Assembly: GCA_024642485.1 (NCBI GenBank)
Contig: JAHEAY010000005.1
Span: 1 to 41,489, forward strand
Direction of reading: 5' to 3'
DNA length: 41,489 nt
Source: Cytophagaceae bacterium
Lineage (GTDB): Bacteria > Bacteroidota > Bacteroidia > Cytophagales > Spirosomataceae
The notes beneath the pieces were generated by a model, which made no database searches, was not told where the DNA came from, and saw only the letters and a list, made by a program, of their open reading frames with translations. Positions 1 to 8,405 of the stretch are shown here, piece after piece. A program made the position numbers and the translations under genes. Every line of letters starts with the position of its first letter. The first letter of the stretch is position 1.

Positions 1-433
1 AACCTCGATATCCAGCAATCGATGAGATTCCAATGATACCTCCTTTACTTTGTTTTAAATATGGCAGGGCAGCATGTGTCGCATAGACAGTTCCCCAAAA
101 ATTAATGTCCATGACCTGTTTCAGAACTTGAAGGTCGACGGTCTCAAACATCGATCGCATCGATATGCCCGCATTATTAATTAATAGGTCGATTCTGCCA
201 AATCGATCGACCGTCTCTTGTATCATTTTTCGAGTTTGTTCCTCTGAGCTACTATCACAAACAATAGCATATTGTTCGATGTTAGCCGCTTGTAATTCAG
301 CCGCAGCTTTGTTTAGCTTTGTTTGATTACGACCAGTTATGACGACAATCGCTCCTTGTCTGCCATATTCAAATGCCAATGCTTTGCCTATACCCGAGCT
401 CGCTCCTGTGATGATAATAACTTGATTCTTCAT
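1..433 (-). CDS. SDR family NAD(P)-dependent oxidoreductase (C-terminus cut off by window start)
   Basis: Own reverse-strand translation begins MKNQVIIITGASSGIGKALAFEYGRQGAIVVITGRN and contains LLINNAGISMRS; TGxxxGxG and NNAG motifs. ATG at 433, open to the window edge. Confidence 0.9.
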   Translation of the reverse strand, partial: MKNQVIIITGASSGIGKALAFEYGRQGAIVVITGRNQTKLNKAAAELQAANIEQYAIVCDSSSEEQTRKMIQETVDRFGRIDLLINNAGISMRSMFETVDLQVLKQVMDINFWGTVYATHAALPYLKQSKGGIIGISSIAGYRG

Positions 434-477
434 GTAAATTAATTTGCTTGCGAAGTTAAGGTTTTATCTTGAATTGG

Positions 478-507
478 TTGGCTTGCCCACATAAAGCCGT
501 ATTTTTG
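478..507 (+). promoter_or_regulatory. Putative Bacteroidota sigma-A promoter for rlmD (TTG 478-480, N19, TATTTTTG 500-507)
   Basis: Matches the TTG-N19-TAnnTTTG Bacteroidota consensus, about 17 nt before the likely ATG at 525. Confidence 0.5.
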
Positions 508-524
508 TGCACATTTTTAGCAGC

Positions 525-1946
525 ATGAGTAAGAAAAAAGAAAAGAAAGCCCCAGTGGTGTTGGAACAAATCGCCATTTTGGATTTTGCCGCTGAGGCAA
601 AATGCATTGCCAAAGTGAACGATGAAGTAATTTTTGTGCAAGGTGCGGTGGCTCCGGGTGATATCGCCGACTTGCGTATTTTAAAGTCGAAGAAAAGCTT
701 TAAACAAGCGCAAGCAATTAATATTCAGCCACTTTCTAAACATCGTACCGAAGTTGCTTGTAGCCATTTTGGTATTTGCGGTGGTTGTAAATGGCAACAT
801 GTTTCTTATGAATCGCAAACGGCATTTAAGACCCAACAAGTTAAAGATAATTTGACGCGAATTGCGAAGGTGAAATTGCCCGAATTTCAACCCATTTTAG
901 GTTCTGAAGAGACATATTATTACCGAAATAAACTGGAATTTACATTTTCTTGTGCGCGATGGCTGACCGAAGATGAAATTGGAAAAGAAGATTTAGGCAA
1001 CATGAATGCCTTGGGATTCCATGTTCCTGGTCGTTTTGATAAGATTTTACCCGTAGATCATTGTTACCTGCAACCGGATCCATCGAATGCGATACGTAAT
1101 GGTGTGCGTGATTTTGCTAATGCGAATGGTATCTCATATTATGAATTGAAAAACCAACAAGAAGGTGCTTTGCGTAATTTGATTATTCGAAATACGGTTA
1201 CCGACGAATGGATGGTCACTGTTCAATTCGCCTATGCAACAGAGGAAGAAATTAAATTGGTCATGGAATATTTGAAATCGTCATTTCCTATGATTACGTC
1301 GCTAAACTATGTCATTAACCAAAAAGGGAACGATACTTTCCACGATTTAGAAGTTGTCTGCTACCATGGCAAACCATTCATGGTTGAAACGATGGAAGAT
1401 TTGAAATTTCAAATTGGCCCTAAATCCTTCTTCCAAACAAATGCCAAACAAGCCTTGAAATTATACCAGTTGGTGCGCGAATACGCCGACCTCCAAGGCA
1501 ATGAGGTTGTATATGATTTGTACACAGGAACGGGAACGATTGGTCTATTTCTTGCCAAACATGCGACAAAAGTCGTTGGTTTAGAATATGTGGAAATGGC
1601 CGTAGAAGATGCAAAAATTAATGCCGAATTAAATGGGATTACCAATGCAACTTTCTTTGCTGGCGATATGAAAAAGGTGTTAACAGAAGAATTCATCGCG
1701 ATTCATGGTGCACCGGATGTTATCATCACAGATCCTCCGCGTGCGGGAATGGATTTGGATGTAGTCAACCAAATCTTAGCTGTAAAACCGAAGAAAATCG
1801 TTTATGTAAGTTGTAATCCAGCTACGCAAGCGCGCGATTTAGCTTTATTGGATGTAGCCTATGAGGTGGATGTGGTACATCCGGTGGATATGTTCCCACA
1901 GACGCATCATGTGGAGAATATTGTTAGATTGAGAGTTAAGAACTAA
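525..1946 (+). CDS. rlmD: 23S rRNA (uracil-5-)-methyltransferase, RlmD/RumA family
   Basis: ORF 507..1946; the internal Met at 525 (MSKKKEKK) is the more likely start given the promoter. CSHFGICGGCKWQH FeS motif, YDLYTGTGTIGLFLA SAM motif, DPPRAGMD and VSCNPATQARDL. Confidence 0.88.
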   Translation: MSKKKEKKAPVVLEQIAILDFAAEAKCIAKVNDEVIFVQGAVAPGDIADLRILKSKKSFKQAQAINIQPLSKHRTEVACSHFGICGGCKWQHVSYESQTAFKTQQVKDNLTRIAKVKLPEFQPILGSEETYYYRNKLEFTFSCARWLTEDEIGKEDLGNMNALGFHVPGRFDKILPVDHCYLQPDPSNAIRNGVRDFANANGISYYELKNQQEGALRNLIIRNTVTDEWMVTVQFAYATEEEIKLVMEYLKSSFPMITSLNYVINQKGNDTFHDLEVVCYHGKPFMVETMEDLKFQIGPKSFFQTNAKQALKLYQLVREYADLQGNEVVYDLYTGTGTIGLFLAKHATKVVGLEYVEMAVEDAKINAELNGITNATFFAGDMKKVLTEEFIAIHGAPDVIITDPPRAGMDLDVVNQILAVKPKKIVYVSCNPATQARDLALLDVAYEVDVVHPVDMFPQTHHVENIVRLRVKN

Positions 1947-2035
1947 GAACTAAGAGTTAAGAACTATGAGTAAGTTTTGATAAATATATTTAGCCAATTC
2001 TTAACTCTTAATTCTTAACTCTTAACTCCCCACTC
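1932..2035. repeat. Paired heptameric tandem repeats forming an inverted repeat between rlmD and dnaB (copy R1)
   Basis: Left 1932-1973: AGAGTTA AGAACTA AGAACTA AGAGTTA AGAACTA TGAGTAA. Right 1994-2035: CCAATTC TTAACTC TTAATTC TTAACTC TTAACTC CCCACTC. Arms 1932-1963 and 1998-2029 are complementary at about 28/32 positions. Confidence 0.9.
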
Positions 2036-3636
2036 TAAAAAGGGCTATTCAACGGATCAAAATCCTGCTCCGGAGGTAAATTCATTTTACTTCCTTTGAA
2101 TACAGCATCTCCTCCACCCTGTTCAAAATTGGATGTTTGATCACCTAGATTACTTAAGTTAAAGCTTTCGCCTCCCTCAGCACCTCCAAACGGTTGGAAA
2201 TCCAAATCACAATATTTCGTGAATTTACCGATGAACTTCAACCACACGCTGTCCAATGAACCGGAACGGTTTTTGGCCATGATAATTTCTCCCATTCCCG
2301 CTAAGGAATTTCCGTTTTCGTCGGCTGTAATTTGGTAGTACTCTGGTCGGTAAATGAACATAACCTGATCGGCATCTTGCTCAATGGCTCCCGATTCACG
2401 AAGGTCAGATAACTGAGGTTTTTTGTTTCCTCCACGTGTTTCTGTCGAACGGTTCAACTGCGAAAGTGCGATTACCGGTACATCAAGTTCTTTGGCTAAT
2501 TGCTTCAAGGCACGTGAGATTTGTGCAATTTCTTGTTCACGGTTACCACTCGCTCCTTTGCCTCCATTATCTCCGGTCATCAACTGCAAGTAGTCAATGA
2601 CAATTAATTTAATGTCTTTTTGGGCTTTTAAACGTCGGCATTTCGCACGAAGTTCAAGAATAGATAAGGCAGGTGTATCATCAACGAAGATCGGAGCCTC
2701 ATATAAACGCTTGATTTTCGTATGTAATTGTTGCCACTCATGTGGTTCTAATTTTCCTTTACGAATCTTTTCTGCCTCAATTTCAGCTTCTGCTGAAATG
2801 ATACGATTGACCAATTGCACAGCACTCATCTCCAGCGAGAATAAGGCAACAGCATGGCCCCACTCAACGGCAGCGTTCCGACAAGCCGAAACGACAAAGG
2901 CCGTTTTACCCATACCGGGACGTGCTGCGATGATGATTAATTCTTGTTTTTGCCAACCTGATGTCAAACGATCCAAATCTGTGAAACCAGACGGAACTCC
3001 AGTCATACCACTTTTTTGTTGTTGCTTCTCCTCTAATTCCGCAACGGCTTTTAAGAGAATGTCTGACATACTTTCGTAGTTCTTACGAATATTGGATTCA
3101 GCGATCGTAAATAACTCCTGTTCCATGTGGTCCAAAATTTGGAACACATCCGTTGTATCTTCATACGATAAACGTTGGATTTCCGAGGAAACATGAATCA
3201 ATTGGCGTTTGATGTATTGCTCAATGATGATACGTGCATGAAATTCAACGTTTGAAGTTGAACTAACCCTCGATGTTAATTGAGCTAAATAAGCGGTCCC
3301 TCCTGCCTTTTCTAAATCTCCAGTGGACTTTAAATGGTTGTTAACCGTTAATAAGTCGACCGGTTGTGATTGCTGAAAAAGCGCCTGAATGGCACCGAAA
3401 ATTTTGGTATGAGCTTCCTTGTAAAAACTATCTGGTTTAAGTAATTCGATCACGTTCGCCAAAGGCTCCTTTTCAAGCATCAATGCACCTAACAAAGCTT
3501 CCTCTAAATCAACCGCTTGTGGAGGTAATTTGCCTAAACCTAAATCACTCAGCCGTTGTGGCATATTTGACCGATTTGAGCTATTAATCCCCTGTTTGCC
3601 CTTGTTGAAAGTTTGCGATGTGTTATTCGAATCCAT
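2035..3636 (-). CDS. dnaB: Replicative DNA helicase DnaB
   Basis: MPQRLSDLGLGKLPPQAVDLEEALLGALMLE N-domain; Walker A AARPGMGKTAF; VIDYLQLM; ALSQLNRS; DLRESGAIEQDAD. Likely start MDSNNTSQ at 3636; the ORF is open to 3696. Confidence 0.95.
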   Translation of the reverse strand: MDSNNTSQTFNKGKQGINSSNRSNMPQRLSDLGLGKLPPQAVDLEEALLGALMLEKEPLANVIELLKPDSFYKEAHTKIFGAIQALFQQSQPVDLLTVNNHLKSTGDLEKAGGTAYLAQLTSRVSSTSNVEFHARIIIEQYIKRQLIHVSSEIQRLSYEDTTDVFQILDHMEQELFTIAESNIRKNYESMSDILLKAVAELEEKQQQKSGMTGVPSGFTDLDRLTSGWQKQELIIIAARPGMGKTAFVVSACRNAAVEWGHAVALFSLEMSAVQLVNRIISAEAEIEAEKIRKGKLEPHEWQQLHTKIKRLYEAPIFVDDTPALSILELRAKCRRLKAQKDIKLIVIDYLQLMTGDNGGKGASGNREQEIAQISRALKQLAKELDVPVIALSQLNRSTETRGGNKKPQLSDLRESGAIEQDADQVMFIYRPEYYQITADENGNSLAGMGEIIMAKNRSGSLDSVWLKFIGKFTKYCDLDFQPFGGAEGGESFNLSNLGDQTSNFEQGGGDAVFKGSKMNLPPEQDFDPLNSPF

Positions 3637-3743
3637 AAGTACAATTTTACAATTTTTTATCAAAAATATCACCCTGTTGGTGAGATAAAATTTCAATCTT
3701 TCTCTATTTTAGTACTTTCATTCCACATTAAAATCTTGCCTAC

Positions 3744-4703
3744 TTGTTAGAGAAAATTATTTCCTTGTCGGACATCTCCCTAATTGAATTTTTAGGGGTT
3801 TCGAATTCCAATTTTCAGCTTTTGACAGAAGCTTTTCCACAAACTAAAATCATTGCACGCGGTGACCAATTAATCATTCGTGGTTCTGATGATCAAATGG
3901 CCTTGGTCGAGGCGATCGTTAATCAATGTATTCAGCATTTGAACAAGCACAATGCTTTTACGGCCGTTCACATGAAGGCTTACATTGAGTCTATTTTGAA
4001 TCCTACGGGGGAAGAAATGGAGACACCGTGGGTGGAAGATAAAGATGTGCTTTTGTTCGGAAATAAGGGGATTGTGATCAAGGCCAAAACGCCTAACCAA
4101 CGCAAGCTGGTTGACGCTGCAGCTAGCAATGACATCGTTTTTGCAATTGGACCAGCGGGAACAGGAAAAACGTATACAGCTGTTGCGCTAGCAGTTAAAG
4201 CCTTAAAAAACAAAGAAGTAAAGAAGATTATTATTACCAGACCCGCAGTAGAGGCCGGAGAGAATTTAGGCTTTTTACCAGGGGATTTAAAAGAAAAAAT
4301 TGATCCCTATTTAAGGCCGATTTATGATGCATTGGATGATATGATTCCAGCAGAGAAATTGAAGTTCTATTTAGAAAATCGGACGATTGAAATTGCTCCT
4401 TTGGCGTATATGCGAGGTAGAACGTTGAATAAGGCATTTATTCTATTGGATGAGGCGCAAAATACAACTTCTATGCAAATGAAGATGTTTTTAACTCGGA
4501 TGGGCATCCAATCGAAAACGATTATTACGGGCGATAAATCGCAAGTCGACTTACCCAAAAATCAAACGTCTGGTTTGGGTGAAGCGGAACGTATTTTAGG
4601 AGGTATTAATGGTATCGCTTTTGTTGAGTTGGACGGTTCAGATGTCGTTCGTCACCGTTTGGTTCGCAAAATCATTGAAGCTTATGGAAAGCAAGACAAG
4701 TAA
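3744..4703 (+). CDS. PhoH family ATPase (TTG start)
   Basis: GPAGTGKTYTAVALAVKAL Walker A, ITRPAVEAGENLGFLPGDL, LDEAQNTT, ITGDKSQVDLP. In-frame stop at 3729 with no ATG between, so TTG 3744 is the start. Confidence 0.92.
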   Translation: MLEKIISLSDISLIEFLGVSNSNFQLLTEAFPQTKIIARGDQLIIRGSDDQMALVEAIVNQCIQHLNKHNAFTAVHMKAYIESILNPTGEEMETPWVEDKDVLLFGNKGIVIKAKTPNQRKLVDAAASNDIVFAIGPAGTGKTYTAVALAVKALKNKEVKKIIITRPAVEAGENLGFLPGDLKEKIDPYLRPIYDALDDMIPAEKLKFYLENRTIEIAPLAYMRGRTLNKAFILLDEAQNTTSMQMKMFLTRMGIQSKTIITGDKSQVDLPKNQTSGLGEAERILGGINGIAFVELDGSDVVRHRLVRKIIEAYGKQDK

Positions 4704-5130
4704 AATCATTCAGGCTGATTCAGATGCGCTCATCGCAGCGGTATTTGATATACGAACAGAAGTATTTGTTCATGAACAAAAATGCTTGCCTTCCGAAGAG
4801 TTTGATGAATTGGATGCGCAAGCAATTCATTTTTTATTGTTTGACAATCAGCGTCCTGTTTCCACCGGACGTATACGTAAAACGAATAAAGGAATTAAAA
4901 TTGAGCGCATTGCTACTTTAAAGAACTTTCGGGGAAAAGGTTTTGCGAGTGAAATGATCCGACATTTAATTCAAGAAGCTCAGCAACGCTATCCGGAGCA
5001 AACATATTTCTATTTACATGCTCAGGTGGATGTGATGCCTTTGTATCGTTCATTAGGCTTTGTTCCTTATGGGGGAACTTTTATCGAAGCAGATATTGTT
5101 CATCAAGCCATGGAACTTCAATTAAACTAA
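4684..5130 (+). CDS. GNAT family N-acetyltransferase
   Basis: FLLFDNQRPVSTGRIR..KGIKIERIATLKNFRGKGFASEMIRHL..YFYLHAQVDVMPLYRSLGFVPYG. Likely start 4684, overlapping the phoH 3' end by 20 nt. Confidence 0.82.
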   Translation: MESKTSKIIQADSDALIAAVFDIRTEVFVHEQKCLPSEEFDELDAQAIHFLLFDNQRPVSTGRIRKTNKGIKIERIATLKNFRGKGFASEMIRHLIQEAQQRYPEQTYFYLHAQVDVMPLYRSLGFVPYGGTFIEADIVHQAMELQLN

Positions 5131-5136
5131 AATCAA

Positions 5137-6009
5137 ATGGCTATTAAAGCGATTGAGGCAGTATATCCTCCTGGTCCCGCACATTTTGTTGGGGATGGTT
5201 TTCGAGTACATAATTTTATACCGAGTCGACATGGTTTAGACATGCATCGCATGACTCCATTTATCATGATGGATTATGGTGCCAAATTTCATTTCCCTCC
5301 ATCTGATTCATTGAAAGGTGTAGGTGTACATCCGCATAGAGGATTTGAGACAGTCACGATTGCCTATAAAGGCCGCGTAGCACACCATGACAGTGCCGGT
5401 GGTGGTGGAGTCATTGGTGAAGGCGATGTCCAATGGATGACGGCGGCATCAGGTGTATTGCACAAAGAATATCACGAAGAGTCGTTCAGTAAAACGGGTG
5501 GTGATTTTCAAATGGTGCAATTGTGGGTGAATTTACCTGCCAAAGATAAAATGTCGGCACCCAAATACCAGGCAATTGAAAATGCTAGCATTCCTAAAGT
5601 GCCTGTTGAAAATGGTTATGTGGAGGTCATTGCTGGTGAATTTCAAGGTACTAAAGGCAAAGCTTCAACTTTCACTCCGGTGCATCTATTTAACGCACAT
5701 TTGCAATCAGGAGCTAAGGCAGAATTTTCCTTCCCTGCATCTTATAATACTTGTTTAATCGTTGTAGAAGGAGAAATTCGAATCAATGATGCTGATGAAC
5801 TTGTGCCTGTAGATCATTTTGTGCTCTTCGAAAATGAAGGCGAAACCTTTCACATCGAAGCAACTGAGCATTCCAAAATATTAATCCTGAGCGGCGAACC
5901 TATTCGCGAACCGATTGCTTCACATGGGCCTTTTGTGATGAATACCCGACAAGAAATCATGCAAGCGTTTCATGATTTTGAGGCTGGAAAATTTGGAACA
6001 CTTAACTAA
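5137..6009 (+). CDS. Pirin family protein
   Basis: HRMTPFIMMDYG, HPHRGFETVTIAYKGRVAHHDSAGGGGVIGEGDVQWMTAASGVLHKEYH: pirin cupin signature. Confidence 0.93.
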   Translation: MAIKAIEAVYPPGPAHFVGDGFRVHNFIPSRHGLDMHRMTPFIMMDYGAKFHFPPSDSLKGVGVHPHRGFETVTIAYKGRVAHHDSAGGGGVIGEGDVQWMTAASGVLHKEYHEESFSKTGGDFQMVQLWVNLPAKDKMSAPKYQAIENASIPKVPVENGYVEVIAGEFQGTKGKASTFTPVHLFNAHLQSGAKAEFSFPASYNTCLIVVEGEIRINDADELVPVDHFVLFENEGETFHIEATEHSKILILSGEPIREPIASHGPFVMNTRQEIMQAFHDFEAGKFGTLN

Positions 6010-6145
6010 GAGGTAAGAGTGAAGAACTAAGAGGTTGGTGGTAAATTTAGCTATTAATATAAATTCTAAAGCATAAAAAAGAGGTAAAAGATTGGCTGTC
6101 AAACAACCAAACTTTTACCTCTTAATTCTTATCTCTTACCTCTTA
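6007..6145. repeat. Paired heptameric tandem repeats forming an inverted repeat between pirin and ssb (copy R2)
   Basis: Left from 6008: AAGAGGT AAGAGTG AAGAACT AAGAGGT. Right from 6115: TTACCTC TTAATTC TTATCTC TTACCTC TTA. The outer ends are the two stop codons. Confidence 0.88.
6075..6123 (-). terminator. Hairpin plus U-tract, likely ssb terminator
   Basis: Reverse strand AAGAGGTAAAAGTTTGG-loop-CCAATCTTTTACCTCTT followed by TTTTAT; 16/17 bp stem (6079-6095 with 6107-6123). Confidence 0.7.
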
Positions 6146-6553
6146 AAAAGGTAAATCATCCCCACTCTCCGCCGCTAATGGAGGAAAGTTGTTTGCAGGA
6201 GCTGCACTTGTAGCAGCAGCTGCTGGAGCTGAAGGTGCCCATCCAGCATTATCTTGAGCTGGTGAAGGCGCAGACGCACCAGAACGATCTAAACGGTAGG
6301 CACGAATCTCTGTGTACCAGCGCTCATTATATTCTCTTGATTCCACATTGAATTGCACTTTCACGATTTCACCTTCTTGGATAGGTGCTAAATCTTGGGT
6401 CTTATCGCCCCATACCGACATGCAAACTTTTTTAGGATATTGATCTTGTGTCTCTAAAACAAACTCTTGTTTGATCCAGTTTGTTCCGTTTCTGCCTGTT
6501 CCCGTAACCTCAGACATTTTCTTAATAAGTTTTCCGCTTAGTTCTAAAGCCAT
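6143..6553 (-). CDS. ssb: Single-stranded DNA-binding protein
   Basis: ALELSGKLIKKMSEVTGTGRNGTNWIKQEFVLETQDQYPKKVCMSVWGDK, Ala/Pro-rich linker, acidic tip GDDLPF. True start is ATG 6553; the longer ORF runs antisense through a tRNA. Confidence 0.85.
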   Translation of the reverse strand: MALELSGKLIKKMSEVTGTGRNGTNWIKQEFVLETQDQYPKKVCMSVWGDKTQDLAPIQEGEIVKVQFNVESREYNERWYTEIRAYRLDRSGASAPSPAQDNAGWAPSAPAAAATSAAPANNFPPLAAESGDDLPF

Positions 6554-6624
6554 TACTTGATATTTTTGAATGATTGAATTGTTGGCAAGTAAGTAAATAT
6601 TTGGTAATTTTACTAACCGTTTTT

Positions 6625-6708
6625 GGCGATGTGGTGAAATTGGTAGACACGCTACTTTGAGGTGGTAGTGCCGCTTTAGGTATGGGAGTTCGAATCTCCC
6701 CATCGTCA
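6625..6708 (+). tRNA. tRNA-Leu(GAG)
   Basis: Acceptor GGCGATG/CATCGTC, D-arm TGGTGAAATTGGTAGACAC, anticodon arm CTACT-TTGAGGT-GGTAG with GAG at 6659-6661, variable arm, T-arm GGGAGTTCGAATCTCCC; CCA not encoded. Confidence 0.95.
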
Positions 6709-6735
6709 CGAAATTTTTTGTTTAATCTGTAAATC

Positions 6736-7734
6736 ATGTTGAAGATGAAGCCTTACAGTGTGTTACTTTACTATAACTATACTCCTATTTCGAATCCTGA
6801 GGAGTATCGTATCAAACATCACCTTTTTTGCATCGAAAACAATCTGCTTGGACGTGTCATCGTGGCTGCAGAAGGTTTAAATGGAACAGTTTCGGGATTG
6901 AAAGCCGACTGTGATGCTTACATGGCTTGGTTAGAACAGGATCCCATTTTTGCTGGATCCGATTTTGATTTCAAAATTGAATCTTCTGAAGCTCACACGT
7001 TCAATAAACTTCATGTTCGCGTGAAAGCTGAAATCGTGCACTCCGACCTGCCTGTTGACCCTCGTGTGAAAACAGGTAAACACCTCAAACCTAAAGAATT
7101 CAAGGAGATGTTGAAAAACGATCCTGATGTCGTTTTGGTAGATATGCGTTCCAATTATGAACATGAATTAGGTCGTTTTAAAGGTGCTTATACCTTTGAC
7201 ATGGAGAACTTACGTGATTTGCCCAATCATGTTCAAGAAATCGAACATCTGAAAGGGAAAAAGGTTATTACGTATTGTACCGGTGGTATCAAATGTGAAA
7301 AGGCTTCTGCCTATTTGTTAGATCAAGGATTTGAAAATGTATATCAATTGCACGGAGGAATCATCAAATATGGCCTAGAAGAAGGCGGTGAGGATTTTGA
7401 TGGATCTTGTTATGTATTTGATAATCGCGTGGCAACTCCGGTTAATTCAGTCAATCCTGAGGTAATTTCTAAATGTCATGTATGTAATGAACGCTCAGAC
7501 CATATGGTCAATTGTGCTAATCCAGAATGTAATGAGCATTTAGCGATTTGCCCAAATTGCTTGAAGGAAATGGAAGGTGCTTGTTCTAAGGAATGCAAAG
7601 AACATCCGCGCAAACGCCCTTACAACGAAAAAGGATATTATTCCAAAAACTCGGTTGGATACTCGCCAGAACTGGGTTTTAAATCCTTTGGTAGAAATGA
7701 AAAAATCGAAAAGAAAAAAATGGCTCAATCTTGA
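6736..7734 (+). CDS. trhO: tRNA uridine(34) hydroxylase, TrhO/YceA rhodanese family
   Basis: RVIVAAEGLNGTVSG, LVDMRSNYEHELGRFKGA, VITYCTGGIKCEKASAYLLDQGFENVYQLHGGIIKY active site. Confidence 0.9.
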   Translation: MLKMKPYSVLLYYNYTPISNPEEYRIKHHLFCIENNLLGRVIVAAEGLNGTVSGLKADCDAYMAWLEQDPIFAGSDFDFKIESSEAHTFNKLHVRVKAEIVHSDLPVDPRVKTGKHLKPKEFKEMLKNDPDVVLVDMRSNYEHELGRFKGAYTFDMENLRDLPNHVQEIEHLKGKKVITYCTGGIKCEKASAYLLDQGFENVYQLHGGIIKYGLEEGGEDFDGSCYVFDNRVATPVNSVNPEVISKCHVCNERSDHMVNCANPECNEHLAICPNCLKEMEGACSKECKEHPRKRPYNEKGYYSKNSVGYSPELGFKSFGRNEKIEKKKMAQS

Positions 7735-7743
7735 GCCATTTTT
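7716..7743. terminator. Bidirectional terminator palindrome shared by trhO and the convergent DUF1801 gene
   Basis: AAAAATGGCTCAA-TC-TTGAGCCATTTTT, perfect 13-bp arms. Confidence 0.88.
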
Positions 7744-8074
7744 ATTTACTGACTTCTTCCACACGAAAACGTGTGATATCCTTGATTAATTCAATTGGCA
7801 TGGGTAAATGATAAGGGAACTTAACTGCCCCTTTGGATCCTTCAAAGGCATTTAATCGTTCTTGAAAAACGACCAAGGGTTTTGGCGTTGGATAAAACCC
7901 CAAGTGATTATTCCACGCAGCAAAGTGAACCAAATTCTTCTTGTATTTAAACGTAGGCATCCCATAGGCCATTGTTTCCTCGGTACCTTCTGGAACGACT
8001 GAACGAATTGCATCACGCACCTCGCGCAAGATTTTCTGTGTGGCTTCTGGGAATGTATTGATGTATTCTTCCAT
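7742..8074 (-). CDS. DUF1801/YdhG-like protein
   Basis: EYINTFPEATQKILREVRDAIRSVVPEGTEETMAYGMPTFKYKKNLVHFAAWNNHLGFYPT. Confidence 0.85.
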   Translation of the reverse strand: MEEYINTFPEATQKILREVRDAIRSVVPEGTEETMAYGMPTFKYKKNLVHFAAWNNHLGFYPTPKPLVVFQERLNAFEGSKGAVKFPYHLPMPIELIKDITRFRVEEVSK

Positions 8075-8078
8075 AATT

Positions 8079-8405
8079 TTAAGCTAATTGTCGATGTCTA
8101 ACGAATAGAAATAAGGGAAAAGCAAATGCAAACCCAATTAAAACGGTAGCGGCTAAATATAGGTAAAGGTATTTCATTTTGATTCGAATACCTTCCACCA
8201 ACATAAATAAAGTCCCTGTGATGGCACCTGTCCAAAAATCGAAGGTCAAACTTTTGGCATATGGATTGGAAGTCCACGTACTTTGGATGAAATTCATGAC
8301 ATCAAAATGACCATGATTCGCTTGCATGCCCATAAATACGTAATAAGCCGTGATTGATCCTCCTACGATTGAAAGAACTAAATATAGGTAATGTGCATTT
8401 TTCAT
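8079..8405 (-). CDS. DUF2834-like small membrane protein
   Basis: Three hydrophobic segments; MKNAHYLYLVLSIVGGSITAYYVF...FDFWTGAITGTLFMLVEGIRIKM...FPLFLFVRHRQL. Confidence 0.7.
   Translation of the reverse strand: MKNAHYLYLVLSIVGGSITAYYVFMGMQANHGHFDVMNFIQSTWTSNPYAKSLTFDFWTGAITGTLFMLVEGIRIKMKYLYLYLAATVLIGFAFAFPLFLFVRHRQLA

Noticed and set aside
1932-2035. CRISPR array
   Set aside because: Units are only 7 bp, contiguous, degenerate and without spacers; no cas genes in the window.
2597-3079. 160-aa + strand ORF inside dnaB
   Set aside because: Antisense shadow of a well-supported dnaB; no recognisable motifs.
6143-6709. 188-aa version of ssb starting at 6709
   Set aside because: The N-terminal extension is the antisense of tRNA-Leu; the conserved SSB N-terminus starts at 6553.
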